A program made the position numbers and the translations under genes. From contig NZ_JAGINT010000002.1 of the NCBI RefSeq assembly GCF_017876295.1, forward strand, positions 1,302,001 to 1,366,000: a DNA stretch of 64,000 nucleotides, read 5' to 3'. Shown here one piece after another: positions 16,440 to 24,748 of this stretch. The DNA is from Kribbella aluminosa (GTDB lineage: Bacteria; Actinomycetota; Actinomycetes; Propionibacteriales; Kribbellaceae). Under the pieces are notes generated by a model. That model did not search any database, was not told the DNA's origin, and saw only the letters and a program-made list of their open reading frames with translations. Within the stretch, counting starts at the first letter, position 1; the number at the start of each line of letters is the position of its first letter.

Positions 16440-17393
16440 CTATGACGGTGTCAACGGTTCGCTACCGGTCAGCAGTGCGGCGAGTTCGGTCGGGCGGTAG
16501 AGGACCTGCTTGCCAGTGCGCTGCGGCTCGACCAGCCCGGTACGGCGTAGCAGTTGGAGGTGCTGGCTGACCGCGGACGGGGTGACCTGCAGCTCGCCGG
16601 CCAGGTCGGTCGTGGTGCGGGGATGCGTCAGCAGATCGAGGATGCGCGCCCGCGGCGTACCGATCAATTGGGCCAGGTCCTGGTGGGACGGCGGCTCGAC
16701 TACGGACCACAGGTTCGCCTGACCGCGCGGTGGGTAGCCGAGCAGCGGGTCGGCGCCGGGGTCGAACGGGATGACGGCGTACGGCCCGAAGAGGGTCGGC
16801 TGGAGTACGAGACCGCGGCCGTCGATGTTCTCTTGGCGGCTCAGCGCTGCGACCCTGTCGACCTTGAGTAGACCGTCCGCGTAGCTGATGGCAGGGCCCA
16901 GGCCGTTGAGCATTGCGCCGGTGCCGTACTGCGTGAGGACATGGCCGCGGTAGCTGATGTCAGCGGAGAGCAGGGTCCGCATACGGTTCCAGTACGGCGC
17001 CATCATGGCCTGCCAGTAGTCGCTGAGCGCGCTGACCACCTTGTCGACAGTCAGGGCATCCGGGAGCTCGCCGTTCACCGCTATGAGCTGCTTCTTGAAG
17101 GTCTCCTGGTCCACGGCCGCGAGCAGGTCCAGTTCGTCGGCCAGCTGCGTGAGCGGCGACGAGGGCCGCGGCGTGAGGAAATCCGGGCTCCCCATGGTGT
17201 CGTTGACCAGCCACCGCAGTACGTCCCAGTCGAGTTCGGCCACCCGCGGCTGAACCGCCCGCACCCATCCAAGCTGCAACGGAAACCGCCCGGGCTCCCG
17301 CAAGGCCCGCAACGACAGCACCATCTCAGCGACCGGCGACACCGCAAACCGCACGTCGGCGAGGTCCTGCGAGTTCAGGACGTACGTGAGCAC
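16440..17393 (-). CDS. ArsR-type winged-helix regulator with a long N-terminal domain
   Basis: 317 aa. The C-terminal 75 residues are an ArsR/SmtB-type winged helix (RARILDLLTHPRTTTDLAGE; VTPSAVSQHLQLLRRTGLV). The N-terminal about 230 residues form a helical domain (DVRFAVSPVAEMVLSLRALR) common in actinobacterial regulators of this type; no metal-binding Cys cluster is visible. GTG 17393 has AGAGGA upstream; the longer reading frame to 17639 overlaps the divergent gene and is rejected. Divergent from the PPOX-type gene with 58 bp between starts, which is its most likely target. Confidence 0.82.
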   Translation of the reverse strand: MLTYVLNSQDLADVRFAVSPVAEMVLSLRALREPGRFPLQLGWVRAVQPRVAELDWDVLRWLVNDTMGSPDFLTPRPSSPLTQLADELDLLAAVDQETFKKQLIAVNGELPDALTVDKVVSALSDYWQAMMAPYWNRMRTLLSADISYRGHVLTQYGTGAMLNGLGPAISYADGLLKVDRVAALSRQENIDGRGLVLQPTLFGPYAVIPFDPGADPLLGYPPRGQANLWSVVEPPSHQDLAQLIGTPRARILDLLTHPRTTTDLAGELQVTPSAVSQHLQLLRRTGLVEPQRTGKQVLYRPTELAALLTGSEPLTPS

Positions 17394-17451
17394 CGGACAG
17401 TCCTCTGGGTCATGGATGAAGTATGTCGGTGGCGGGTGGGAGGGTGCGTAC

Positions 17452-17868
17452 ATGGGGTTTCGAACGATGGACACGAAAGAAATGGCCGAGTTCCTGGCGC
17501 AGCCGCTGGTCGCCGTCTTCGCGATCGACGACCCGGGCTGGTCGCCGCACGTGACACCGGTGTGGTTCCACCACCTCCCTGACGGGCGCTTCCAGGTGAT
17601 GACCCCGGCCAAGTCGAAGAAGACCCGCCTGCACCGCACCGGCTCAGGCGAGCTCTCCCTCTCCGTCCAAACAGCCGACGGCCCGACCGCCCGCTACGTC
17701 AACATGCAGGGCGTCGCGCGGTTCCTCCCTCTCGACCCGGCCCTGCTGCACGCGATGGTCGAGAAGTACCTCCCACCCGAGGCACGCCCGGCGTACCTGG
17801 CCAATCCCCCCGAGGACTCGATGTTCGACATCACCCCCCGCCGCATCACCACCGGCGTCATCGACTGA
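17452..17868 (+). CDS. PPOX-class flavin/F420-dependent oxidoreductase-like protein
   Basis: 138 aa, split beta-barrel of the pyridoxamine-phosphate-oxidase-like superfamily (VAVFAIDDPGWSPHVTPVWF; FQVMTPAKSKKTRLHRTG; ITTGVID at the end). Members bind FMN or F420 and reduce or bind diverse small molecules. ATG 17452 follows GGGAGGGT. Likely controlled by the divergent ArsR-type regulator. Confidence 0.8.
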   Translation: MGFRTMDTKEMAEFLAQPLVAVFAIDDPGWSPHVTPVWFHHLPDGRFQVMTPAKSKKTRLHRTGSGELSLSVQTADGPTARYVNMQGVARFLPLDPALLHAMVEKYLPPEARPAYLANPPEDSMFDITPRRITTGVID

Positions 17869-18226
17869 TTCGCTACTCGTGAGCTACTCGCAGGCGAGTC
17901 CGCCACGGTCGGCGTCTACACATCGCTGCCGACCACCCGAATCGGCCCCCGCCCGTACTCTGGCCCGTTCCCGCTCCCGCCCGCACACCCACCCCCGAAT
18001 TCCCCCGCCCCACAACCCCCGACCACTCCGACAACCGCAACCGCCCCCACGAAACAACACCACAATCTCCCCCAACCCCGCCGTCCGTTCCCCCCGCAGC
18101 AGGATTGTCAGCACCCGGACCACCCGAGCGAATTCCGATCTGTACCACCACCTCCAACACCTCACCCCCGCCCCCCACGAAGCAAACCCCCACCAAACCT
18201 GACACACTGTTCCCCTCACCAACTGA
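17869..18226. other. Intergenic C-rich, G-poor tract upstream of tRNA-Lys
   Basis: No convincing gene. From about 17940 to 18215 the plus strand is made of runs of C and A with few G, a strong strand asymmetry unlike anything else in the window. The open frames through it give Gly/Val- or Pro/Thr-rich low-complexity sequence without start signals. Confidence 0.6.
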
Positions 18227-18302
18227 GGGCCTCTAGCTCAACTGGCAGAGCAGCGGACTTTTAATCCGCGGGTTGTGGGTTCGAGTCCCACGGGGCCCAC
18301 CA
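18227..18302 (+). tRNA. tRNA-Lys (anticodon TTT), CCA encoded
   Basis: A full cloverleaf can be drawn. Acceptor GGGCCTC pairs with GGGGCCC (18292-18298); the D arm contains AGCTCAACTGGCAGAGC; anticodon stem GCGGA/TCCGC encloses loop CTTTTAA with anticodon TTT at 18260-18262; the T arm is GTGGG TTCGAGT CCCAC; the discriminator A is at 18299, followed by CCA. The 3' part, from the anticodon loop on, is the element's attachment core and is supplied by attL. Confidence 0.97.
18258..18302 (+). repeat. attL core (3' end of tRNA-Lys)
   Basis: These 45 bp, from the anticodon loop to the encoded CCA, are identical to 47556-47600. Flanking bases diverge immediately on both sides. Confidence 0.93.
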
Positions 18303-18372
18303 ATGGAAATGTGCTTCTGACCTGCGGCTTTATCCCTAGGCCTCTTGCATGAGTTCGTGGATGCGCAGCGGG

Positions 18373-18395
18373 CGTGGGATCAGTCGTGGTGCGAA
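18373..18395 (+). repeat. Left copy of a 23-bp end repeat (candidate integrase arm site)
   Basis: It begins CGTGGGATCA and ends TCGTGGTGCGAA. A copy with one mismatch, in the same orientation, lies at 47439-47461. This one is 70 bp inside attL and upstream of the integrase -10 box (TACAAT, 18400-18405). Confidence 0.6.
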
Positions 18396-18399
18396 TCGC

Positions 18400-18422
18400 T
18401 ACAATCTGATCCCATGGGATCA
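18400..18422 (+). promoter_or_regulatory. Integrase promoter -10 and start-site palindrome
   Basis: TACAAT (18400-18405) ends 8 bp before ATG 18414, as for a leaderless mRNA. TGATCCCATGGGATCA (18407-18422) is a perfect 16-bp palindrome centred on the start codon, and could be an operator for the integrase's own wHTH domain or for another repressor. Confidence 0.5.
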
Positions 18423-19904
18423 GCAGAGCGCGCACCGAAGCGCCCGAAGGGCAGCATCGAGACCCTGCCCAGTGGAGCGCTCCGCGTCTCTGTCTATGCC
18501 GGGATTGATCCGGTCACGAAACGTCGGCACTACCTGAAAGAGACCATCCCGGCCGCGACGCCCAGGGCAAGCCGCGAGGCTGAGAAGGTCATGCGCCGGC
18601 TGCAGACCCAAGTTGATGAGCGGCGGCACCCTCGTACCAACGCCAGCCTGAGTCAGCTGATCGAGCGGCATCTCGAGCTCGCCGAGCTGGACGAGACAAC
18701 CGTGCGCACCTACCGCGGTTACGTCCGCAACCACATCGAGCCGCTGATCGGCCACGTCAAGGTTGGAGCGGTCGACGCGGATATTCTCGACTCCTACTAC
18801 GCCGAGCTTCGGCGCTGTCGCGGTCACTGCGATCGACGTCCCTTCACCGAACACCGAACCAAGTCTTCCCATGAGTGCGACCACCGCTGCCGGCCCCATG
18901 CGTGCCGCCCGCTTGGCGCGTCCACGATTCGTCAAATCCACTTCATCCTGAGCGGCGCCTTCCGCCAGGCTGTGCGATGGAAGTGGGTTTCCGTCAACCC
19001 GATGCCCACCGGCAAGCCACCAGCCGCACCGAAGCCGAATCCGAGCCCACCGACCGCCGGTGAGGCCGCCCGGATCCTCAGTGAGGCCTTCAAGGACCCC
19101 GCTTGGGGCACCTTCGTGTGGCTTGCGATGGTCACTGGTGCCCGCCGCGGCGAACTGTGCGCGCTTCGATGGTCAAAGGTCGACCTCGACCGGGGCACGA
19201 TCGTGATCGATACCAGTGTCGCCCAGAACAGCCGGGCGAAGTGGCTCAAAGACACCAAGACACACCAGCACAGGCGCCTCACGCTTGACTCCGAGACGAT
19301 TGCGCTTCTGCGAGAACACCGCGCTTCCTGTGACGAGACCGCGGCTAAGCTCGAAACCAAGATCGCTGACAATGCTTTTGTATTCTCCCTATCCCCTGAC
19401 AACGCGGTGTATCTGGTACCAGACAGCGTCTCTCAGCGCTACAGCAAGCTCGCTGCGCGCCTCGGCATCGACACCCACCTTCACAACCTGCGCCACTACT
19501 CTGCGACGGAGCTCATCGCCGCTGGGGTCGACATCCGAACTGTCGCTGGCCGGCTCGGACACGGCGGCGGTGGCACGACAACGCTCCGCGTCTACACGGC
19601 ATTCGTGTCCGAGGCCGACCAGCGAGCCGCCGCCGCTCTGTACGACCGTCTCCCGAGGCGTCCAGAACAACTCAGCGAGCGTGAACGGATTATGCGTACG
19701 CCGCGGGCGCCGTACGAGGCGATCGCTGGCAAACTATGCGCCGCGATTGAGTCAGGCCTCCTGTCGGAAGGCACATCGGTACCGCCGACGCAGCAGCTCG
19801 CGAAGCAACACGGCGTGTCCGAGGGAACTATCCGCCGAGCGCTTGAGCTGCTGCGATCCTGGGGACTCCTCGACGGCTCCCGCCGAATTTTGACCGTGCA
19901 TTAA
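18414..19904 (+). CDS. int: Tyrosine integrase with C-terminal GntR-type winged helix
   Basis: 496 aa. An N-terminal arm-binding region (about 1-70) is followed by a SAM-like core-binding domain with a Cys/His-rich insert (CRGHCDRR; CDHRCRPHACRP) seen in actinobacterial integrases. The catalytic domain has TGARRGELCALRW (Arg), LHNLRHYSATELI (His-x-x-Arg), RLGHGGGGTT (His) and RVYTAF (nucleophile Tyr). After it, residues about 425-496 form an extra GntR-like wHTH (YEAIAGKLCAAIESGLL; VSEGTIRRALELLRSWG). It recombines attP with tRNA-Lys. The ATG at 18414 fits a leaderless start; a TTG at 18345 would run through the attL arm repeat. Confidence 0.93.
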   Translation: MGSAERAPKRPKGSIETLPSGALRVSVYAGIDPVTKRRHYLKETIPAATPRASREAEKVMRRLQTQVDERRHPRTNASLSQLIERHLELAELDETTVRTYRGYVRNHIEPLIGHVKVGAVDADILDSYYAELRRCRGHCDRRPFTEHRTKSSHECDHRCRPHACRPLGASTIRQIHFILSGAFRQAVRWKWVSVNPMPTGKPPAAPKPNPSPPTAGEAARILSEAFKDPAWGTFVWLAMVTGARRGELCALRWSKVDLDRGTIVIDTSVAQNSRAKWLKDTKTHQHRRLTLDSETIALLREHRASCDETAAKLETKIADNAFVFSLSPDNAVYLVPDSVSQRYSKLAARLGIDTHLHNLRHYSATELIAAGVDIRTVAGRLGHGGGGTTTLRVYTAFVSEADQRAAAALYDRLPRRPEQLSERERIMRTPRAPYEAIAGKLCAAIESGLLSEGTSVPPTQQLAKQHGVSEGTIRRALELLRSWGLLDGSRRILTVH

Positions 19905-19937
19905 TTGTCAGACTCGACCGCCAGGCGATGTTCTCGC

Positions 19938-21044
19938 TTATGGAAAGATGACGATCGTACCGTCCGTAAATGTGCCTTTGCGCTTCTGGTTTGGGCTGCT
20001 GATCAATCCAGACCTTTGCATCACGGCCAGGGTTGCGCGCTTCACGTGGCCGCTGGCGTAAGGTGTCGCCACGATGACATGATCCACAATCGCTTCGATT
20101 GTGACAGCCTGGCCACTGAAGTGAGTGAGTAGGTGGCTCTGCAGTGGCGTGGTGTCTACCTCCGCGCCGAAGATCACATCTTGGTTCGCGAACCGGTCGC
20201 GGAAACTGAAGTCTCCGGACGGCGCAATCTTCCACATCGCGCCCTTCATGCGGTCCAAGCCAATTGGTTCGCGGGTGCAGTAGAACAGGTCGTACAGTCG
20301 CTTACCTCGATGGTCGTACATCGCGAAGCTTTGAATGTAAGGAAAATTGCAGACTTCGTGCAGCTGACGTTTATACAGGTCGTGAATGTATTGACTGCGC
20401 TGCGATCCTGTCAGAAGTCCAGCGTCTTTGTATTCTTCGGTGCCGAAAAGGTCCGTGAGCGCTTGGTCGATGTTTCCCGCACCGCAGAAGCGGAAAACTG
20501 CTTCGTGGGCGAAGTAGACCAACAACTCACCTTTGGGGAAGTCGGTGAGTCGGCGTAAGACCGCCATCGGAGTCGCCTTGACTCCCACTGGATCGACGAA
20601 TGCGAAAGTCGGAGCGAGCTTTGCGGCCCGGCTGTCAAGGTCATCGAGAAGGTCTGTCGTCAACTCAATGAAGGTGTTGTTGGTAACGCCAACTCTGACG
20701 TTCGCAGGCCAAGGCTTATTTGTCGCTTTCAGTTCGTCAATCAATCCCTCCAGGTGTTCGGCGCAACCCGGATCTTGCTCATTGAATAGAAAGACGAACT
20801 CGGTACGAGGCATTGAAGTGAAGTAGTCGTGCTCAATCAGAGTCTTCAGGGCGATCAGGGGCGACCCGTCATCCCCGCTCTTGTATCGGCCCGGCCCGGC
20901 GAAGGCGTCATAGTAGAAGAGTCGCCGGTTGTACTTGGCGAGGATGGGGAACCAGGCTCCGAGGTACTCCTGAAGCAGTTGATGCTTGGCTGCGGTGTGC
21001 GGTGGTCGATCCCATAATTCCACTGCCTTACGACCGCGCGCCAT
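19938..21044 (-). CDS. tcmP: Three-Cys-motif partner protein TcmP
   Basis: 368 aa. The N-terminal half (HQLLQEYLGAWFPILAKYNR; YYDAFAGPGRYKSG; FAFVDPVGVKATPM) is the TcmP domain, a Rossmann-like fold resembling a methyltransferase. A C-terminal part (about 270-368) looks like a small winged helix (VDHVIVATPYASGHVKRATL). TcmP genes are recurrently linked to DUF5131/Gp37-Gp68 proteins with a three-Cys motif, as here. The molecular function is not established. Same strand as and 95 bp downstream of the DUF5131 gene, so it probably shares its SOS-type promoter. Confidence 0.88.
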   Translation of the reverse strand: MARGRKAVELWDRPPHTAAKHQLLQEYLGAWFPILAKYNRRLFYYDAFAGPGRYKSGDDGSPLIALKTLIEHDYFTSMPRTEFVFLFNEQDPGCAEHLEGLIDELKATNKPWPANVRVGVTNNTFIELTTDLLDDLDSRAAKLAPTFAFVDPVGVKATPMAVLRRLTDFPKGELLVYFAHEAVFRFCGAGNIDQALTDLFGTEEYKDAGLLTGSQRSQYIHDLYKRQLHEVCNFPYIQSFAMYDHRGKRLYDLFYCTREPIGLDRMKGAMWKIAPSGDFSFRDRFANQDVIFGAEVDTTPLQSHLLTHFSGQAVTIEAIVDHVIVATPYASGHVKRATLAVMQRSGLISSPNQKRKGTFTDGTIVIFP

Positions 21045-21139
21045 CCTGTTCCAACCCTTCCGCTGCTGTTCGAAGGGGTTAAGAATAGCGCTCGGTTAGA
21101 TCTCAGTGTGGCAACTCGCCGTCTTTGATGGCAGCTGGG

Positions 21140-21895
21140 CTAGACCGCCGTCGCGCCGTAGGCCTCGGGCATCTCGTCCCAAAGCTGGCCGTCCAGTTCG
21201 CGACCGCCACTCTTGGGCCTCCGGCCGCCCCACTGCTTGAAGAAGAACGGCGTGCCTGCGTCGACGCACTGGTTTCGGAGCTCTCGGACCCAGTCCGCGC
21301 TCATTGGGCGAGCGTTCGGGCCGGACTCGCCGCCGGCGATCACCCAGTCGATCTTCTCCAGCGGGACGGATGGTAGCGGTCCAAGTAGTGGCTCGCAGGA
21401 CAGGAAGCGCACCGCAGCTGGCACGGAGGCAAGGTCAGATATTCGGTTGTACTGAGCAACGGATTCGACACTCACGCCCAACCAAACGTTTGAAGGAAAC
21501 GAAAGCTTGGGTGCAATTCGCCGTAGGCGCAGGCTTCGCTTCGTCAGAACCTGGTATGTGTGCTGAGGTGTTTGGCGCATGACGTCGAACACATCTTGAA
21601 TGAACGATGTCGGAACTCTTGCGTGGAACAGATCGCTCATGGAGTTCACGAAAACCAGCCGCGGACGCCGCCACGTGAATGGCACCTGCAGAGCCGCCTC
21701 GTGCACCGCAACACCAAACCCTGGTCCGCTCGTCCGTGGGTCACCGTCGTTCTGGTACTTGGTTGCTCCCATGGCCTTCAGGCGCTTTGCCAAGCTCAAG
21801 GCGTAACAGTTGTCGCATCCGGCGGACACGCGATCGCAACCGGTCGTGGGGTTCCATGTAGCTTCTGTCCACTCGATTGCGCTGTTGTCCGCCAT
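21140..21895 (-). CDS. DUF5131 family protein (phage Gp37/Gp68-like, three-Cys motif)
   Basis: 251 aa. It opens IEWTEATWNPTTGCDRVSAG and continues CDNCYA: a C-x6-C-x2-C cluster followed by a TIM-barrel-like sequence (RLVFVNSMSDLFHARVP; VWLGVSVESVAQYNR; DWVIAGGESGPNARPM; PFFFKQWGG). The family is thought to resemble radical-SAM/photoproduct-lyase-like proteins; its reaction is not settled. A LexA-type box lies 18 bp upstream of the start and a -10-like TAATGT (21902-21907) ends 7 bp before the ATG, implying a leaderless, DNA-damage-induced transcript shared with tcmP. Confidence 0.9.
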   Translation of the reverse strand: MADNSAIEWTEATWNPTTGCDRVSAGCDNCYALSLAKRLKAMGATKYQNDGDPRTSGPGFGVAVHEAALQVPFTWRRPRLVFVNSMSDLFHARVPTSFIQDVFDVMRQTPQHTYQVLTKRSLRLRRIAPKLSFPSNVWLGVSVESVAQYNRISDLASVPAAVRFLSCEPLLGPLPSVPLEKIDWVIAGGESGPNARPMSADWVRELRNQCVDAGTPFFFKQWGGRRPKSGGRELDGQLWDEMPEAYGATAV

Positions 21896-21912
21896 ATCGA
21901 TACATTAGCTGT

Positions 21913-21928
21913 TCGAACGCATGTTCGA
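21913..21928. promoter_or_regulatory. LexA/SOS box upstream of the DUF5131-tcmP operon
   Basis: TCGAACGCATGTTCGA has perfect TCGAAC/GTTCGA arms around a 4-bp spacer, the consensus LexA site of actinobacteria. It lies between the expected -35 and -10 positions of the minus-strand promoter. The divergent plus-strand gene starts 190 bp away, so the DUF5131 operon is the natural target. Confidence 0.8.
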
Positions 21929-22118
21929 TAGGGGTGGAGTATGTAGGTTAGGGGGTTTTATGCCCGCGAGGTTGCGTGGACACGTGTGTGCATTCGCAAT
22001 GGGTGCTCGGTCAGCGCGGGCGTACCGTACACCCGCTTAGCGTTGATTCTGCGCTCCGACACGCCGCCCTCGACCGAAATGCTGTCGCCGCGATGGCGGC
22101 GGACCTACCTTCGATGAC

Positions 22119-22406
22119 GTGAACTCCACCGAGGGCAATACCTTGAAGACCATTCGTCAGCTCGCCACCGAACTTGACCAAGCCCTGAGCCACCTGACGG
22201 CGGCTGTCGCTCTGCTGCCCCCAGACGACAAGGCGTCGGCTGTCGAGCAAGAGGTCTGGGCTGAGTGCGACCGGTTGTCACTAAGCGGCGAGCCGATCGT
22301 GGCTGCGCAGCTCGCAAGGAAGTTCCGGCAAAGAAGCGAGTCGAGAATCCGGGAGTACGTGCGAGCCTGGCGAGCGGCCAGGCGGGAGCCGAGTCACGTC
22401 CGATGA
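22119..22406 (+). CDS. Small putative DNA-binding protein
   Basis: 95 aa. The second half (WAECDRLSLSGEPIVAAQLA followed by RKFRQRSESRIREYVRAWR) has the look of a helix-turn-helix like the N-terminal domain of plasmid KfrA proteins: a 'species present, region absent' style Lys/Arg-rich recognition helix. The GTG start has no Shine-Dalgarno, but TACCTT at 22106-22111 would place transcription start on the GTG. Divergent from the DUF5131 gene. Family assignment is weak; it could be any small element-maintenance protein. Confidence 0.5.
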   Translation: MNSTEGNTLKTIRQLATELDQALSHLTAAVALLPPDDKASAVEQEVWAECDRLSLSGEPIVAAQLARKFRQRSESRIREYVRAWRAARREPSHVR

Positions 22407-22437
22407 CCCAATCCTTGGTAGTGCGCCGCGCGTGCTG

Positions 22438-22995
22438 TCAGGCTTCGGCGGCCGCGGATTCGATAGCACTTCGGATCGCATACCAGGGGATCTGCTTGTT
22501 TGGGGCGCTGCGCGGCGTGTGGAGCGGCCAAACGTCTTCTCCGTAGACGAGGTGGACTCCAGCTCGCGTCAGCGCCGCAATGTGGCCGTCCCATGCCGGT
22601 TGTCCGGCGTGGGCTGCATTCACTCTCGGAAAGACGACGATGGGAGGGCGACGCCCGCCGATCGCCTCGCACAGCTGCGTGAGTGCCTGGTTGTCGGCTA
22701 TGCCGAGCGCCAGCTTGGCTACGATGTTGGCAGTCGCCGGCACCACCGCGTAGCAGTCCACAGCGGGATGGGGACTGATCTCGTTAGGCAAACGAGGTGC
22801 GCTGCGAACTCGCAAACCGGTGACGGCCTCGATCTTCCCGACTTCGTCCGTCGCTTCGAGCCAGGTTGTCGCGGTTGGGGTAAGGGTTACGGCTATGGTC
22901 CATCCGTCATCGAGCATCGGCTCGATGAGCCGTTCCCGAACCTGCTCGATACCGCCGGCAGCGGCACAAACAAGGCCGAGTGTGTGGCCGCTCAT
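22438..22995 (-). CDS. Flavoprotein (phosphopantothenoylcysteine decarboxylase-like)
   Basis: 185 aa. Rossmann-type flavoprotein fold: GLVCAAAGGIEQV at the N-terminus, CYAVVPATANIVAKLALGIAD (the FMN-binding PATANT-like loop) and PIVVFPRVNAAHAGQPAWDG. Its ATG overlaps the stop of the upstream XRE gene by 4 bp (ATGA), so it is translated together with it. Similar flavoprotein/XRE-TPR pairs occur as cargo of actinobacterial elements; the substrate is unknown. Confidence 0.8.
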   Translation of the reverse strand: MSGHTLGLVCAAAGGIEQVRERLIEPMLDDGWTIAVTLTPTATTWLEATDEVGKIEAVTGLRVRSAPRLPNEISPHPAVDCYAVVPATANIVAKLALGIADNQALTQLCEAIGGRRPPIVVFPRVNAAHAGQPAWDGHIAALTRAGVHLVYGEDVWPLHTPRSAPNKQIPWYAIRSAIESAAAEA

Positions 22996-24215
22996 TGGAC
23001 CGCCCGGCAACGCTCGGCGAGCGCCAGGATCTCTGATCCGCGACCTCCGGTGCTCGGGGTGCGACGGTGAATCTGCCGCACGATCTCGCGTACGGCTGGA
23101 TTGTGGCGCACGAGCTGGGGCGACTTGGCCTCCGCGCTGAGGAGGGCGGAGATCGCCTCAGCGTCATGCGCGGAGTAGCTGTACGCGCGGGCGAGGTCGA
23201 TGCTGTGTGCAACTTGCCGAACCGTCGGTAGCACGGTCGAGTCGACACGTGGACCGTGCTCGGTGACGAAGGCAATGTCGCCAAGATCCAGAGCTGCCGA
23301 CAGCCGGTGCAGCATTACGTTCGTCGGACCGAACGACGTCTGCCAGTAGTTCGCGTCAGCGCCGAGCTGGTGTGCTGCGGCGTCGGCAGAGGCGAGTAGT
23401 TCGGTGGCTGTCGTGCGGTCGTTCCGTCGAGCGGCGGCAGTGGCCATTCGTAGATCAAGCATGCCGAGCAGACTCAGCGCAGCAGGGTCCATGTTCTGGA
23501 CGTGGTCGGTGAGCCAGGACCGAGCGGTCTGACCGAGCTGGAGTGCGTCGTCGTACCGCCCGACGGCGAGCAAGGCATGGGTACCTGCTCTAGCGGCGGA
23601 AGCGAGTGCCAGCGGATCGTCTGCATCGTCCGCGGCGTTCATCGCTCGCTCGGCTGCGATCCATGACAGATCGGACTCACCGATCTTGGTGAGCGTCGTT
23701 GCGGCCAGGTGGTGGATACGAGCGGAGACGGCCGGTCCTCTCCCGCCGCGGGTCCGATCGGCCTCGATAGCTTGGGCAGCGCGGATTAACTCCGGCAACC
23801 CATCGATAGCGCGACCGATGCGGCCATGCTGGTAATGCTCCCAGGCGCCTTCGGCCAGACTCGCGACCTGCTCGATATCAGGTGGCCGGCCGTTCTGCTC
23901 GTCTGCGAACAACACTCGCGAGAGTCGGCGGGGGGCCATGAGCGCGTCTCGGACCGCTGGCACGTCGTCGTGCTCGTGATCGTCCTCCAGGAGGACCGGT
24001 TGCCCCACGAGGTCGCCCAGAGACACTCGGAGTGCTGATGCGAGTTCCGCAAGCACGTCGAGCCGGCGAATCTCCCGCTCTCCGCGTTCGATCTTGCTCA
24101 GCCAGTCTTCGGTCCGGCCGACCAGGTTCGCTAGCACCGACTGAGTGAGGCCGCGCCGTGCCCGGTAGAACGCAACGCGCTCTCCGATGCTGAGATGGTC
24201 GCCTGCTCCACGCAT
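22992..24215 (-). CDS. XRE-family regulator with TPR-like C-terminal domain
   Basis: 407 aa. Residues 8-70 are an XRE HTH (RVAFYRARRGLTQSVLANLV; DWLSKIERGEREI). The rest is all helical with repeats typical of the large actinobacterial XRE-TPR class (AASAARAGTHALLAVGRYDDALQLG). Such proteins respond to peptides or small ligands. It forms an operon with the overlapping flavoprotein gene and lies downstream of the GntR gene on the same strand. Confidence 0.85.
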   Translation of the reverse strand: MRGAGDHLSIGERVAFYRARRGLTQSVLANLVGRTEDWLSKIERGEREIRRLDVLAELASALRVSLGDLVGQPVLLEDDHEHDDVPAVRDALMAPRRLSRVLFADEQNGRPPDIEQVASLAEGAWEHYQHGRIGRAIDGLPELIRAAQAIEADRTRGGRGPAVSARIHHLAATTLTKIGESDLSWIAAERAMNAADDADDPLALASAARAGTHALLAVGRYDDALQLGQTARSWLTDHVQNMDPAALSLLGMLDLRMATAAARRNDRTTATELLASADAAAHQLGADANYWQTSFGPTNVMLHRLSAALDLGDIAFVTEHGPRVDSTVLPTVRQVAHSIDLARAYSYSAHDAEAISALLSAEAKSPQLVRHNPAVREIVRQIHRRTPSTGGRGSEILALAERCRAVQ

Positions 24216-24340
24216 GCCTACAACGATAGGCCAGCCTCATGCACGACCTACCCGGACAGTTTGTCCGGGTCGTGTCGTCTACTCCAGTGTCCACTGGTTC
24301 GCATGGACCCAGTGAGCTACGGCGGACGACTCGGAGTACG

Positions 24341-24688
24341 TCAACTTCGGGTGCCCCCTTCTGGTTGCAGCAGTTGCTCAACGGCGGCCACGCGGCGCTC
24401 AAGCTCATCGACAGTCCTCCGAAGGACGGCCAATTCGTCGTCCTTGTCCGCCGGCACGGTCGCTGAAACAAAGACGCCCACACCGTGGGTGCTGCGCAGC
24501 AGACCGTCGCGCTGGAGCCGCTCGATCGCCCGACGCGCCGTCATCGTCGAAACGCCTAGCTGCTTCGCAAGCTTCGGGCCGGACGGGAGTTTGTCGCCGA
24601 CGTTTAGTTCGCCGGTCGAGATCGCCTTTCGCAGGGCGTCCGCGACCTGAATGTACGGGGGGCTCGCTGACGAGTCGTCCAACTTCAT
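24341..24688 (-). CDS. GntR-family regulator (short, element-type)
   Basis: 115 aa. A GntR winged helix (PYIQVADALRKAISTGELNV; LAKQLGVSTMTARRAIERLQ) fills residues 10-75, followed by a coiled-coil tail (AVLRRTVDELERRVAAVEQL) instead of an effector domain. Short GntR proteins of this type (KorSA/Pra-like) control excision and transfer in actinobacterial elements. It is divergent from the Xis-like gene across a cluster of palindromes, its probable operators. Confidence 0.85.
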   Translation of the reverse strand: MKLDDSSASPPYIQVADALRKAISTGELNVGDKLPSGPKLAKQLGVSTMTARRAIERLQRDGLLRSTHGVGVFVSATVPADKDDELAVLRRTVDELERRVAAVEQLLQPEGGTRS

Positions 24689-24748
24689 AGCTGCACGGTA
24701 GTCCGCGCTAGATCAGCTAGCCATCTCTACTGCGGAGCGTTGCGTGTT

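Noticed and set aside
17873..18205. Minus-strand frame upstream of tRNA-Lys
   Set aside because: Gly/Val-rich translation of the C-rich tract; no ribosome binding site and no fold-like pattern.
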